From NCBI GenBank assembly GCA_016188575.1, contig JACPHN010000150.1:24828-88827 (forward strand): DNA of 64,000 bases. The letters run 5' to 3'. This document shows, piece by piece, positions 1-9,361 of the stretch; position 1 is the stretch's first letter; each line of letters begins with the position of its first letter. This DNA is from Candidatus Schekmanbacteria bacterium (GTDB lineage Bacteria; CSSED10-310; JACPHN01). The notes under the pieces were generated by a model. That model was not told where the DNA came from, searched no databases, and saw nothing but the letters and a program-made list of their open reading frames with translations. The translations under genes and the position numbers were made by a program.

Positions 1-526
1 CCACAATCCGCACACCGACAACCCGAAGTCGCTCAAGTACGAAACCGCCGAGGAAGTGTGCAGCGGTTGCCATGCCAATGTCGGCTTCGACTTCCAGCGC
101 GTTTCGCATCACCCCGTGCCGGAAGGTCAGATCGGCTGCAACGACTGCCACAACCCCCACGGCACCTCGAACGACAAGCTGTTGGTCGGCACAACCACCA
201 ACGAGACATGCTACACCTGCCACGCCGACAAGCGCGGACCGTTCCTCTGGGATCACTCGCCGGTGACCGAAGCGTGCACCACGTGCCACACGCCGCACGG
301 CTCGTCCCACGATCAGCTCCTCGCCGAGAAGGCGCCGCTGCTGTGCCAGCGCTGCCATTCGAACTCCCGCCACCCGGGCACCCTGTACGCGCTCAACGCC
401 GACACGACGGCGAACGACTCGGTCTACGTGTCGCTCAACAACCGCGCTATATACCGCGGTTGCGTCAACTGCCATAGCGCGATCCACGGCAGCAACCACC
501 CGTCCGGCAAGACGCTGGCCCGTTAG
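1..526 (+). CDS. mtrA: MtrA/DmsE-type multiheme c-type cytochrome, C-terminal part
   Basis: The gene is open at the left edge, and about 174 residues are visible before the TAG stop. Six CXXCH heme motifs are seen (CSGCH, CNDCH, CYTCH, CTTCH, CQRCH, CVNCH), several followed by a distal-type histidine, for example in 'NPHG' or 'TPHG'. This spacing is typical of the periplasmic decaheme MtrA/DmsE/PioA family, which passes electrons through an outer-membrane porin. The next gene, 16 bases downstream, is the matching MtrB/PioB porin, so the two form a porin-cytochrome conduit. The signal peptide and remaining hemes lie outside the window, so the full heme count cannot be checked. Confidence 0.88.
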   Translation, partial: HNPHTDNPKSLKYETAEEVCSGCHANVGFDFQRVSHHPVPEGQIGCNDCHNPHGTSNDKLLVGTTTNETCYTCHADKRGPFLWDHSPVTEACTTCHTPHGSSHDQLLAEKAPLLCQRCHSNSRHPGTLYALNADTTANDSVYVSLNNRAIYRGCVNCHSAIHGSNHPSGKTLAR

Positions 527-542
527 GTAGAGGAGGTAAGAC

Positions 543-2789
543 ATGAAGTCATACAAGATCGTTTCGATTCTTGCAGCCCTCGTCCTTCTCGCCGGAACGG
601 TCGTGGCCGCCGAGGAAGAGAAAAAAGAGGGAGACGAACAGGCCGCAGCGGCAACCGAGGAAACCCAGATCTGGGGCGAGCAAACTCTGGACATCACCGG
701 CATCGACTCGGAAGGTGACGAGGCCAAACGCCAGGAATTCGCCGACGAGACGGACGGCGTCCACGGCAAAACCAAGGTCGCTTCGCGCAACAACAAGAAC
801 GGCTACTACTCCAGCGCGCGCGCCAAAGTCGGCACCGAGAACGACAGCTCGCTGTCGGTGCGCGTCGGCAAGCAAGGCAAGGTCGCCCTGGCGGCGGACT
901 ACAAGAAGGCGCCGCACCACTTCGCGTCGGACGCGCAAACACTCTATGGCGGCGTGGGCACGGCCAACTTGGAGCTTCCCGACGGCATGCAGGCGGACCT
1001 CGCGGCCACGCCCGCGGCGGATCGGCCCGCCAAGATGCTCAACATGTACCTCCCGGCAGTGCACCACTTCGCCGTCGAGAGCTTCCGGGAACGCGGCAAT
1101 CTCGAGCTGAGAATCGCCGCCACCGACCCGGTACAGCTCACGTTCGGCGTGAAGAAGGAACGCAAGTCGGGGACTCGGCCCATGTTTGCGAGCTTCGGAT
1201 TCGGCAACACGATCGAGGTGCCGCTACCTGTCGAGTACTCGACGCTGACGCCGTCGCTAACCGCGGCATACGCCACCTCCTTCATGCAGGTGAGCCTCGG
1301 TTACACCATCTCCCAGTTCGATAACCGCAACGACGCCTTCACCTGGGACGATCCTTACCGCGCGGATACCTTTGGCCGCCTGGCGCCCCCGCCGGACAAC
1401 GAGGCCTCGATGCTCAAGCTGACCGCGGCGTTCAACAAGATCCCCGGCAACAGCGCGCTGATGGTCGTGGCCGCCATGGGCGAGAACAAACAGGACGAAA
1501 AGCTCCAGGCGTACACCAGCGTGCCCACGACGATCACCGGAACGGAACTGGACGCCTCGGACCCGGCGAATCTTCCCGCCGATTCGGCGAACGCCAAGGT
1601 CGACACCAAGCTGTATCAGCTCCGCTTCACCTCTCACCCGGTCAGGCTCGTCAGCTTCACGGCCGGCTTCCGCCGCTACGAGTACGAAAACAAGTCCGAG
1701 CACATCACCTTCCCGGGAAACGTCCGCATGGACGGCGGCACATGGACGGCCTCCGAGGCCTCGACCGAGCCGATCAGCCGCACGTTCGATTCGTTCAAGC
1801 TCGGCGCCGACCTTCATCTGACCAACAAGACCGCCGTGCAGGCGGGCTACGAGCTGGCGAAGATCGAGCGCGAGGGGCAGGAAGTCGAGCAATCGGACGA
1901 GAACATCTTCCGTCTCGGTCTGTCATCCCGGCCGGCCGACTGGTTCTTCCTGCGCACCTCGCTGTCCTACGGCGACCGAACCGGTGACTACGACTTCCGT
2001 GTGCCCTTCGAGCACCTGACCGGCAACCCGCCGCAGCTTCCGTGGTTGCGCAAGTACGATCAGGCCGATCGCAAGCAGACGGACTTCACGGTGATCACTA
2101 CCGCGTCGCCGAACGAGTTCCTGCGACTCAACGCCACGATCAACTGGCTGAAGAACGACTTTGCCGACTCGAGCTTCGGCTTGCTTGACGACCAGACCCA
2201 GGGGATCACCCTCGGACTGGACTGGTCGCCCGCGGAGACCGTGAGCCTCATGGCGTCGGTGGCGTACGACAACGCCGAGAACAACCAGAAGGCCCGGCAG
2301 TGGACGCCGAATGGGCCCGCCGATCCGTACACGGGAACGACCGATGAGGAGTCGCCGAGCAACTGGACCGCCAAGACGACGCAGGACACCACGACGCTGG
2401 ACGTCGGGCTGCGGTGGGGCGTGAGCCAGGACGTGGTGGACCTCAACCTCGGGTATACGTACTCGACGACAGATGGCCAGATCGACATCGCGAGCGCCGT
2501 GGGCGGCACGACGGACACCAACAATTTCCGGCCCGCCAACTTCAGCGCCGTCGACGATGCTGACTATCAGCGCGCCGGGGCTTCCGTCGATTTTCACGCC
2601 GCGGAACGCGTCACGCTCACCTTCGGCGTGCGCTACGAGGAGCTCGACCTGTCGGATTACAACCTGAACGGCGTCACGCTTCTGCCGCTTACGAAGACGG
2701 GTGGCTCCCAGTCCATCCTGACCATGAACACCCTGTCCAACGACTTCGAGGCGAGCAGCGTCTTCGGAGCGCTCAAGGTCGGGTTCTAA
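543..2789 (+). CDS. mtrB: MtrB/PioB-family decaheme-associated outer membrane porin
   Basis: This 748-residue protein has a clear signal peptide (MKSYKIV, then a hydrophobic stretch to about residue 22, cut near VVA-AEE). The mature part alternates polar and aromatic residues as in a large transmembrane beta-barrel and ends in phenylalanine, the usual outer-membrane-protein terminus. I found no cysteine, so the N-terminal CXXC of Shewanella MtrB is absent. The MtrB/PioB family sheathes an MtrA-type cytochrome so electrons can cross the outer membrane. A strong AGGAGG lies 6 bases before ATG. It is co-directional with, and 16 bases behind, the cytochrome gene. Whether the conduit oxidises or reduces its external partner cannot be told; no outer-surface MtrC-like cytochrome is visible here. 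Confidence 0.87.
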   Translation: MKSYKIVSILAALVLLAGTVVAAEEEKKEGDEQAAAATEETQIWGEQTLDITGIDSEGDEAKRQEFADETDGVHGKTKVASRNNKNGYYSSARAKVGTENDSSLSVRVGKQGKVALAADYKKAPHHFASDAQTLYGGVGTANLELPDGMQADLAATPAADRPAKMLNMYLPAVHHFAVESFRERGNLELRIAATDPVQLTFGVKKERKSGTRPMFASFGFGNTIEVPLPVEYSTLTPSLTAAYATSFMQVSLGYTISQFDNRNDAFTWDDPYRADTFGRLAPPPDNEASMLKLTAAFNKIPGNSALMVVAAMGENKQDEKLQAYTSVPTTITGTELDASDPANLPADSANAKVDTKLYQLRFTSHPVRLVSFTAGFRRYEYENKSEHITFPGNVRMDGGTWTASEASTEPISRTFDSFKLGADLHLTNKTAVQAGYELAKIEREGQEVEQSDENIFRLGLSSRPADWFFLRTSLSYGDRTGDYDFRVPFEHLTGNPPQLPWLRKYDQADRKQTDFTVITTASPNEFLRLNATINWLKNDFADSSFGLLDDQTQGITLGLDWSPAETVSLMASVAYDNAENNQKARQWTPNGPADPYTGTTDEESPSNWTAKTTQDTTTLDVGLRWGVSQDVVDLNLGYTYSTTDGQIDIASAVGGTTDTNNFRPANFSAVDDADYQRAGASVDFHAAERVTLTFGVRYEELDLSDYNLNGVTLLPLTKTGGSQSILTMNTLSNDFEASSVFGALKVGF

Positions 2790-2806
2790 CCCCCCCCACC
2801 CCAACC

Positions 2807-2912
2807 CTCCCCCCTCCTGCGGTGGGAGGGGACTCAAGTAGCTCCTCTCGCCTGCGGGGAGAGGGGGACTCAAGTGCCTCCTCTCGCCTGCGGCGGGAGG
2901 TACTTGAGTCCG
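2807..2912. repeat. Three tandem ~35-base palindromic units after mtrB
   Basis: Three imperfect copies of a unit beginning CTCC(T/C)(C/T)TC..CCTGCGG and ending in ACTCAAGT lie head to tail at about 2807-2841, 2842-2877 and 2878-2912. Each can fold on itself because a C/T-rich arm faces a G/A-rich arm. In the third copy the ACTCAAGT end is inverted to ACTTGAGT. They fill the gap between the convergent mtrB and V4R genes. Confidence 0.75.
2866..2911. terminator. Long hairpin between convergent genes, likely bidirectional terminator
   Basis: The left arm at 2866-2881 and the right arm at 2896-2911 are reverse complements over 16 bases with a single G-T mismatch, around a 14-base loop. There is no T-run on either side, so it is not a textbook intrinsic terminator. 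Its position between two convergent genes still suggests transcript ending or 3'-end protection. Confidence 0.55.
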
Positions 2913-2937
2913 CAGCTTCCAGCCGGCCGGACGGCGC

Positions 2938-4179
2938 CTAGACGTGGCGCACGTGGATGACGGTCACGTCGTCCCCCATTGCCTGGGAGCGCTCGACTTT
3001 CGCGCAATAGCCGCCCTCGCCCTTGAACAGCCGATCGTAGAACGTCTCGTCCAGCGTCGGTTTCGAGGCGATGTCGCCATAGTAGACGAGGTTCATCAAG
3101 CCGATCGCGCCGCCTTCGGCCAGGTACGACACGTTATTCTGGGCACGGCCATACATGCCCAGGTGCCCGATGCTTTCGTAGTCATCGTGGAGGATGAACT
3201 CCGCGCCGCGCGTGGAGACCTCGCGGACCTGCCACCGGCCCCACCCCAGGGCGTTTGCCGCCGCCGTCATGCCGTGAACCCAGTGCTCGCGGGTCGTCAA
3301 GTTTGGGCGAATCAGCGCGTCCCACTCCGATGAGGTCATGATGCCGCCGAAGGTATTGAAGGCGCACACGTGGCCGGCCTCGATCAGCAGCGGCTCGACG
3401 ACTTCACGCCCCGCATCGCCGAACTGCGCGATCGCCGAGCGCAGGAACTCGAAGCTGATGCGATTGTAGTAGTTGGCGTAGTGCCGCGTTAGGAAAACCC
3501 CAAATGCCGGGATGACGCCGTTCGCGTCGCCGACGATTTCCATTCCCGTAAGCGCCCCAAAGATCCCCTCGTAGTCCACGGGGGCGGTATCGATGGACCG
3601 GGGCCGATGCTCCGTGAGCGGCCCGGCACCGACCGGCGCAAAAACGGGATAGTTGGCGGCAGCGCGCGCCAGCTCAAAGATGCAGGTCGGGCTCTCGCTA
3701 CTGGCGCGACAGGTTTCATGGCTCACGTTGAAGGAGCCGTTTGGCAGGCCGAAAACGGCGGCCGCGGCGCCGGCCAACCACCCCGACGCGAACAGGCACA
3801 CGGGCGAAGAGGCGCCGTGCCACTTGGCCCGCCACGCCATCGCATAGTGTGAGCTCGTCGTGGCGACCGACCCCCCGTCCGGTCCGAGACTCGAAAGATC
3901 GAAGGTGCCGAAACCCGCCCACCGGTAGAGCTCCGAAGCCACCGCCATGCGCTCAGCGGCGGACTCCAGGTGCAGCTCGCGGAACAGGGACAAAAGCTGG
4001 GCGTGCGCGACTTCGGCGGCGCCACCGATCAGGAAGGGGCGGCTCTCGATATAGTAAGCGTCCTGTATGGAACGTTGCAGGAACGTATTGTAATGGTGGC
4101 AGTGAAATAGCATCGGCTCACCGCCGACAAAGCAACGGCGGTGGGCGGCGTCGAGAATTGCGGGGAAGCTGGTCGACAT
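2938..4179 (-). CDS. V4R-domain (4-vinyl reductase-like) protein, possibly two copies of the domain
   Basis: This soluble 413-residue protein resembles V4R small-molecule-binding domains. Around residues 125-180 a 'VCLFASGWLAG' segment is followed by a Cys-rich 'ETC.....PTCIFEL', the usual V4R ending (E..C.....C.F). The C-terminal half (about 255-400) looks like a second, more diverged copy. V4R domains bind hydrophobic or tetrapyrrole-like ligands in sensors such as XylR/DmpR relatives. No output domain is attached. AGGAG lies 9 bases before ATG. The 70-residue gene upstream on the same strand probably shares its transcript, and cheA starts divergently beyond that, so a role feeding ligand information to the chemosensory cluster is possible but inferred. 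Confidence 0.6.
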   Translation of the reverse strand: MSTSFPAILDAAHRRCFVGGEPMLFHCHHYNTFLQRSIQDAYYIESRPFLIGGAAEVAHAQLLSLFRELHLESAAERMAVASELYRWAGFGTFDLSSLGPDGGSVATTSSHYAMAWRAKWHGASSPVCLFASGWLAGAAAAVFGLPNGSFNVSHETCRASSESPTCIFELARAAANYPVFAPVGAGPLTEHRPRSIDTAPVDYEGIFGALTGMEIVGDANGVIPAFGVFLTRHYANYYNRISFEFLRSAIAQFGDAGREVVEPLLIEAGHVCAFNTFGGIMTSSEWDALIRPNLTTREHWVHGMTAAANALGWGRWQVREVSTRGAEFILHDDYESIGHLGMYGRAQNNVSYLAEGGAIGLMNLVYYGDIASKPTLDETFYDRLFKGEGGYCAKVERSQAMGDDVTVIHVRHV

Positions 4180-4252
4180 TTATGACTCTCCTGATTCGGG
4201 TCGGTTATACCTCGTGCTCCTCTCGGTTCGGTGAGACGAGCTCACCTCGCGA

Positions 4253-4465
4253 CTAGTTGGGGCAGGGCTTGCCCACAACAGCCTCGGCGGCCTTCCTCAC
4301 TTCCGCGAGGAACTCGCGCGAACAAGCGGTTTTCGGGTTCACCGCGGCGAGGATGACTCCTTCTCTGAGAGCATTGGGCAGCACGAAGACTCGTATGCGG
4401 TCGACGGCTTTCACCTCTCCGTTTTCCTTGGCCCACTGCAGCACCTCGTACAGCGTCTTTGGCAT
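4253..4465 (-). CDS. Small conserved-looking protein of unknown function (70 aa)
   Basis: An ATG at 4465 is preceded by GGAAGGAG with 7-base spacing, an excellent ribosome site, and leads to a 70-residue soluble protein. It starts MPKTLYEVLQWAKENGE, has a hydrophobic beta-like centre (RIRVFVLP, then GVILAAVNP) and an amphipathic helix near the end. There are two cysteines (in KTACSR and the terminal KPCPN). I do not recognise a family. It lies 73 bases upstream of the V4R gene on the same strand and diverges from cheA. The longer reading frame opposite it is only an upstream extension of the cheA frame. Confidence 0.6.
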   Translation of the reverse strand: MPKTLYEVLQWAKENGEVKAVDRIRVFVLPNALREGVILAAVNPKTACSREFLAEVRKAAEAVVGKPCPN

Positions 4466-4685
4466 GAGAACGCTCCTTCCGATTGGGGATTTCTGGGGGA
4501 GTGGACGCCTGTCGGCGGCTATCATATTCCGTGTGCCGCGGGCGCGCAAACAGCGCGCGCAGGCAGTGGACACAGGCCGCCACGGCATCTTGCGCAGGCG
4601 CGGACATGTCAGTAGAGTCAGCAAGACGCGGCGCACTGCTACGTCACTTCTTCGATACGCGACTTCCGTCTTCCCCGAGCAAGCC
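4466..4685. promoter_or_regulatory. Divergent intergenic region between the small gene and cheA
   Basis: These 220 bases separate the 70-residue gene (leftward) from cheA (rightward), so promoters for both should lie here. I could not pick out a convincing -35/-10 pair or an alternative sigma site by eye. Confidence 0.35.
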
Positions 4686-6983
4686 ATGGATGAGCTCGTC
4701 GTCGAATTCCTGACCGAGAGCAAGGAAATGCTCGACACTGTCGAGAATGACCTCATCGCCCTTGAGAACGACCCGAGTCAGAGCCGGCAACTGATCCCCG
4801 CCATTTTTCGCGCCGTCCACACGGTGAAGGGAACGACGGGCTTTTTCGGCTTCAGCAAGCTCGAGTCGGTGGCCCACGTGGCTGAAAACCTGCTCAGCGC
4901 GTTACGTGATGGGGTCATTCCCTTGACCGCCGAACGTTCCACGCTCCTGCTGCGCTTTGTGGACTCGGGCCGAAAGCTGCTCCAGAACATCGAGCAGTGC
5001 GGCGCGGAGGGCGATTTCGACTTCTCGGAGCTCGAGGAACGGCTGACAGCGGCGGTGTCGAACCGGGCGGACGGCGGTGCGGCGAGCGCCGCTCTCATAC
5101 CCGCAACGGCACCGGCAGTCGCTCGGCCAGCCGAGGCCGCAGCCGTATTCGCACCGGAAACCGCCGTCGCCCCGGTGCCCGCGCAAGCTCCGGTATCCGC
5201 GCCGGTGACGATCGAGGAAGAAGCCGACGAGGCGGCCGCGCCGGAGCAACGAACGGACGCGGGAGACGGCGGCGGGGGCGCCAGGAAAGGTCCCCAGTCC
5301 GACGGCACTGTCCGCGTCAGGGTGGAAATTCTGGACAAGCTCATGAATCTCGTCGGGGAGCTCGTCCTGGCGAGAAACGAGCTCCTGGAGCTGACCACCA
5401 TCCATGAGGCGGAGCCGTTCCAGGCCACGGCGCAGCGCCTCAGCCTGGTCACCAGCGAGCTCCAGGAGCAAGTCATGAACGCGCGGATGCAGCCCATCAA
5501 GGGGCTGTTCAACCGTATCCCCAGGATCGTGCGGGATGTCGCGTTCAAGAGCCAGAAGCTCGTAACCCTGGGCATGGAAGGCGAGAACACGGAGCTCGAC
5601 AAGGCACTGCTCGAGGCCCTGGCTGATCCACTCACACATCTCGTGAGAAATTCCGTCGATCATGGCATCGAGACCCCGGAGACGCGGGCGCAGCTCGGCA
5701 AACCGCTCGAGGGGCATCTGCTGCTGCGCGCCAACCACGAAGGCGGACAAGTCGTCGTCGAAGTGGTCGACGATGGCGCGGGCATCGACACGGACAAGAT
5801 TCGCCGAAAGGCCGTGGAAAAGGGATTGCTCTCGGCCGAGCGCGCTGCGCAGCTCAGCAACCGGGAAGCGCTCGACATTATTTTTCTCGCAGGGTTCTCC
5901 ACGGCAAAAGCGGTGACGAACATCTCCGGCCGCGGTGTCGGCATGGACGTCGTGCGCTCGAATATCGACCGCATCGGCGGCAGCGTCGAGCTGTCGAGCA
6001 CCCCTGGACAGGGAACGAACGTGCGGATCAACCTGCCGCTGACCCTGGCGATTATCCCGGCGCTGATCGTAATCAGCGACGAGCAGCGCTTCGCCATACC
6101 CCAGGCCAGCGTGCTCGAGCTCCTGTGCCTCGGGCAGGGCGGCAGCCATTCGGAGATCGAATACATCCACGGCACGCCGGTGTACCGCCTGCGCGGGAAG
6201 CTGCTGCCGCTGGTCCATCTCAATCGGCTGCTCGGGCTGGACAAGAGCGGCGAGCCGGCGGCGGCGCGCGAGGTCGGCGCCACGATTGTGGTGCTCCACG
6301 CCAATGACAGCAAGTTCGGCCTGGTCGTGGATGACGTCCTGGACACGGTCGAAATCGTGGTCAAGCCGCTCTCGCGACAGCTCAAGCGACTCGCCATCTA
6401 CTCCGGCGCCACGATCATGGGGGACGGGAAGGTGGCGTTGATTCTGGATGTGCACGCGCTGGGCCGGCGCGGTGGCCTCGCCGCAGGCGCGCGCGAACAT
6501 TTGTTCGCGGAGCACGCGGGCGCGGTGGTCGCCGAGCACGACGAAAAGCATGCGATCGTGCTTTTTCGGGGGCCAGACGACGCGCGCATGGCGATCCCGC
6601 TCGGCGTCGTGTCCCGACTCGAGGAAATCCCCGCCAAGTCGGTGCAGACCATCGGCGGCCAGTCGTACATCCAGTACCGGAATCGCATTCTTCCCCTGGC
6701 ACGCATCAATGACGTGGTCGTGGAGCGTCGCCAGGCTCCAAGGCTGGCGGACGGCGCCAACGAGAACAAGGGACCCGATCTCGTCCACCTGGTGGTGCTC
6801 GCCGATCGCACCCGGATGGTCGGGCTGGTCGTCGACGCCATCCTGGATGTTTCCGACGAATCCCTGGCGGTGCGCGGTCCGTCCAGCCGCGGTGGTGTCG
6901 TCTTCACCGCGCTGGTACAGGATCGCGTCACGGAGATGCTGGATACCGAGATCATTCTCGGGTTCGCCGGAGCGCGGGCGTAA
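4686..6983 (+). CDS. cheA: Chemotaxis histidine kinase CheA with two C-terminal CheW-like domains
   Basis: The start is set at ATG 4686 (MDELVVEFLTES), because the frame open to 4257 runs opposite the small gene and lacks CheA features. The 765-residue protein has an HPt domain with the phospho-accepting His45 in 'HTVKGTTGFF', an Ala/Pro linker (about 125-195) and no recognisable P2 domain. Next come the dimerisation helices, then the ATPase with N-box 'HLVRNSVDHG', G1 'DDGAGID', and 'GRGVGMDVV'. The C-terminus carries two CheW/P5 folds in tandem, the second starting near residue 600 (HAIVLFRGP). CheA autophosphorylates and passes phosphate to response regulators; here only CheB and the hybrid kinase carry receiver domains nearby. 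Confidence 0.95.
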   Translation: MDELVVEFLTESKEMLDTVENDLIALENDPSQSRQLIPAIFRAVHTVKGTTGFFGFSKLESVAHVAENLLSALRDGVIPLTAERSTLLLRFVDSGRKLLQNIEQCGAEGDFDFSELEERLTAAVSNRADGGAASAALIPATAPAVARPAEAAAVFAPETAVAPVPAQAPVSAPVTIEEEADEAAAPEQRTDAGDGGGGARKGPQSDGTVRVRVEILDKLMNLVGELVLARNELLELTTIHEAEPFQATAQRLSLVTSELQEQVMNARMQPIKGLFNRIPRIVRDVAFKSQKLVTLGMEGENTELDKALLEALADPLTHLVRNSVDHGIETPETRAQLGKPLEGHLLLRANHEGGQVVVEVVDDGAGIDTDKIRRKAVEKGLLSAERAAQLSNREALDIIFLAGFSTAKAVTNISGRGVGMDVVRSNIDRIGGSVELSSTPGQGTNVRINLPLTLAIIPALIVISDEQRFAIPQASVLELLCLGQGGSHSEIEYIHGTPVYRLRGKLLPLVHLNRLLGLDKSGEPAAAREVGATIVVLHANDSKFGLVVDDVLDTVEIVVKPLSRQLKRLAIYSGATIMGDGKVALILDVHALGRRGGLAAGAREHLFAEHAGAVVAEHDEKHAIVLFRGPDDARMAIPLGVVSRLEEIPAKSVQTIGGQSYIQYRNRILPLARINDVVVERRQAPRLADGANENKGPDLVHLVVLADRTRMVGLVVDAILDVSDESLAVRGPSSRGGVVFTALVQDRVTEMLDTEIILGFAGARA

Positions 6984-7021
6984 CGCCAGCGCCTCGGAGT
7001 CGCCACACAGGGAGACTGCGA

Positions 7022-7501
7022 ATGGCAACCATGTCAACACTCTCGGCGGGCGGCACAAAATCCTCCGGTGCCGGCGCTATCCGACATTACTGCACGTTTT
7101 GGGTGGAAAGCCTTTACCTCGGCGTCGAGTCGATCCGGGTTCAGGAGGTCGTCCGCCATATTCCGACGACGCGAGTACCGCTCGCGCCGCCGGCGGCCAA
7201 GGGTCTCATCAACCTACGCGGACAAATCGTGCTGACAGTAGACCTGCGCACCCGACTGGGTCTGAGCCCGCGGGACGAAACCCTGCTGCCCACCAACGTC
7301 GTCGTCCAGACCGACGACGGCGTGGTCAGCTTGCTCGTTGACGACATCGATGACGTCCTCGATCTCGATGACTCCGTTTTCGAAGCGACTCCCAGCACCT
7401 TGACTGCCCATCTTCGCGCCCTGCTGCTTGGCGTCTGCAAGCTCGAAAAGCGCCTGCTGCTCGTTCTCGACATCGACAAGGTATCACAGTTAGAAGATTG
7501 A
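7022..7501 (+). CDS. cheW: Chemotaxis coupling protein CheW
   Basis: This 159-residue single-domain protein links receptors to CheA. Typical CheW landmarks are '[13 protein letters not shown]', '[20 protein letters not shown]' (split here by the 20-residue limit of quoting) and '[12 protein letters not shown]'. A GGGAG sits upstream of ATG. It lies 38 bases after cheA and 37 bases before the globin-coupled receptor, in the same direction, so the genes almost certainly form one operon. The N-terminal 20 residues are a Ser/Gly/Ala-rich extension. Confidence 0.94.
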   Translation: MATMSTLSAGGTKSSGAGAIRHYCTFWVESLYLGVESIRVQEVVRHIPTTRVPLAPPAAKGLINLRGQIVLTVDLRTRLGLSPRDETLLPTNVVVQTDDGVVSLLVDDIDDVLDLDDSVFEATPSTLTAHLRALLLGVCKLEKRLLLVLDIDKVSQLED

Positions 7502-7538
7502 ACCTGGTTCCCCGATCCCCCCACGGAGAAGCTTCGCC

Positions 7539-9347
7539 ATGGTTGGAGAAGTCTCGTATTGCGACCTGTTTGGAATCACGGAGGAAAGTCTGGAGCTCCG
7601 GCGGCAGTTCATCCGCCTCGACGACTCGGATCGCGAGCTGATCGAGCGGCTGATTCCGTGGGCGGAGGAGGTCGCCGCCAAGATCGCAAGAGAGTTTTAC
7701 GACTGGCAGTTTGCGTTCCCGCCCACGCGCACCTTTTTCGAGCGCTTCGCGCAGGTGCGCGGTCTGACGATCAAGCGGCTGCGCGCCCAGCTCGAAAAGA
7801 CGCAAGCCAGCTACTTCAAGGGAGTCTTCCTGGGGGCGCAAAGCAACTGGGGGTTGGACTACATCGAAAGCCGGCTGCAGGTAGGCAATGTTCACGACAG
7901 AATCGACCTCCCGTTCAAGTGGTACGTCGGAAGCTATGCGGAGTACGCGGCGCTGACCCGGAAGCACCTGGCTTCGGCCAAGCTGGACGAGGAGACGGCG
8001 CAGCGCGCTCTGGTCGCGATCGAGAGAGTGTTCAACCTCGACATGCAGACAGTCGGCGACGCGTATCTGCTCAGCGTGCTCGGTTCCATGGGGCTCGCGG
8101 TTGATCAGATCGCAACGACCGCCGACGAGGATCGCACCGAGCATCTCGCGACGACCAAAAGCTGGATCACTACTCTGGTGCGGCAGGCGGACGCGATCGC
8201 GGCCGACCATCTCGACGATCAGGCGTTAGCGACGCGGGTACCGGGCCGCCTCGGCGATTCCTTCGGCACCATGGTCGCCAACTTGCAAGGGTTTGCGGGC
8301 CAGTTGAAAGCGGTGGCAAGCGGGGATTTCGCTGCCAGTGACCCCCGCACGGGCAGCGCCACGGATGGCACCGTCGGCGTGCTGATGTCGGCGACCCGCG
8401 ACACCGTGAGGGTGCTTTCCCGGCTCCTGGAAGAGACCAATCACCTCATCGCGGCCGCGCGTGAGGAAAAGTTCTACGTCCGCCTCGATCCCAAGGGCTT
8501 CCTGGGAGGGTACGCGCGCCTGTGCGAGGGGCTCAACGGCCTGCTCGATACCGTCATGGAGATCATCGGACAGGGCGCCACGCGCCTGGGGGGCTCGTCC
8601 GAGGAGCTGGCGGTCATCATCGACGAGATGGCCGTGGCCACCGGCGAGACGTCCAAGCGCGCCGGCTCAGTCAGTGCCACGATCCAGCAGGTGCGCGAAG
8701 CGAGCGTGCAGATTGCCGCAGCGGTCGAGGAGCTCAGCGCTAGTACGCAGGAGATCTCACGGAACACGGCCGAGGCGGCGCGTGAAGCCGGGTCCGCCGT
8801 GGACTTCGCGCGGCAAACGGAAGAAGCCATGACACGGCTCGGCCAGAGCAGCCGTGAGATCGGCAAGGTGGTCAACGTCATCACTTCGATTGCACAGCAA
8901 ACCAAGCTCCTGGCGCTGAACGCCACCATCGAGGCGGCCCGGGCGGGCGAGGCTGGTAAGGGTTTCGCCGTCGTCGCGGGAGAGGTGAAGGAGCTCGCCA
9001 AGGAGACCGCGGCCGCCACCGACGAAATCGGCGAGAAGATCGAGGTGATTCAAGAAGATGTGCGCATGGTGGTCAGCGCCATGGGCGAGATCACCCAGAA
9101 GATCAACCTGATCAACGACATGCAGACCGGCATCGCCGGAGCCGTCGAAGAGCAGGCCGTCACCTGTGGTGAAATCGCGCAAAACCTGGGTGAAGCCAAT
9201 CAGGCGATTACCAGCATCGCCGAGAGCAGTGACAACATGGCCAATGCAGCGCGCAAGGCGAGCACGGCCACGGAAGAGACCCGCAAGGCCGCCGGCGAGC
9301 TCGCGAGCATGGCGTCGCAGCTCCAGCAGCTCGTGACGCGCCACTAG
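7539..9347 (+). CDS. Globin-coupled sensor methyl-accepting chemotaxis protein (HemAT-like)
   Basis: The 602-residue protein has no transmembrane helix, so it is cytoplasmic. Residues 1-175 match the protoglobin-type sensor domain, with the proximal heme ligand expected at His119 in '[11 protein letters not shown]', followed by 'WYVGSYAEY'. A HAMP-like linker covers roughly 230-350, and the signalling domain contains the hairpin-tip motif '[20 protein letters not shown]'. Globin-coupled receptors of this kind (HemAT) sense oxygen or other gases through heme. It sits between cheW and cheB and is the only receptor in the cluster, so the pathway's main input is predicted to be a diatomic gas or redox state. 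Confidence 0.9.
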   Translation: MVGEVSYCDLFGITEESLELRRQFIRLDDSDRELIERLIPWAEEVAAKIAREFYDWQFAFPPTRTFFERFAQVRGLTIKRLRAQLEKTQASYFKGVFLGAQSNWGLDYIESRLQVGNVHDRIDLPFKWYVGSYAEYAALTRKHLASAKLDEETAQRALVAIERVFNLDMQTVGDAYLLSVLGSMGLAVDQIATTADEDRTEHLATTKSWITTLVRQADAIAADHLDDQALATRVPGRLGDSFGTMVANLQGFAGQLKAVASGDFAASDPRTGSATDGTVGVLMSATRDTVRVLSRLLEETNHLIAAAREEKFYVRLDPKGFLGGYARLCEGLNGLLDTVMEIIGQGATRLGGSSEELAVIIDEMAVATGETSKRAGSVSATIQQVREASVQIAAAVEELSASTQEISRNTAEAAREAGSAVDFARQTEEAMTRLGQSSREIGKVVNVITSIAQQTKLLALNATIEAARAGEAGKGFAVVAGEVKELAKETAAATDEIGEKIEVIQEDVRMVVSAMGEITQKINLINDMQTGIAGAVEEQAVTCGEIAQNLGEANQAITSIAESSDNMANAARKASTATEETRKAAGELASMASQLQQLVTRH

Positions 9348-9361
9348 GCGAAGGAACCGAC

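Noticed and set aside
4257..4685. 143-codon N-terminal extension of cheA
   Set aside because: It runs opposite the small gene, lacks CheA similarity, and the HPt domain begins at ATG 4686.
4902..7058. 718-codon frame antisense to cheA
   Set aside because: A shadow of cheA codon bias with no recognisable domain or ribosome site.
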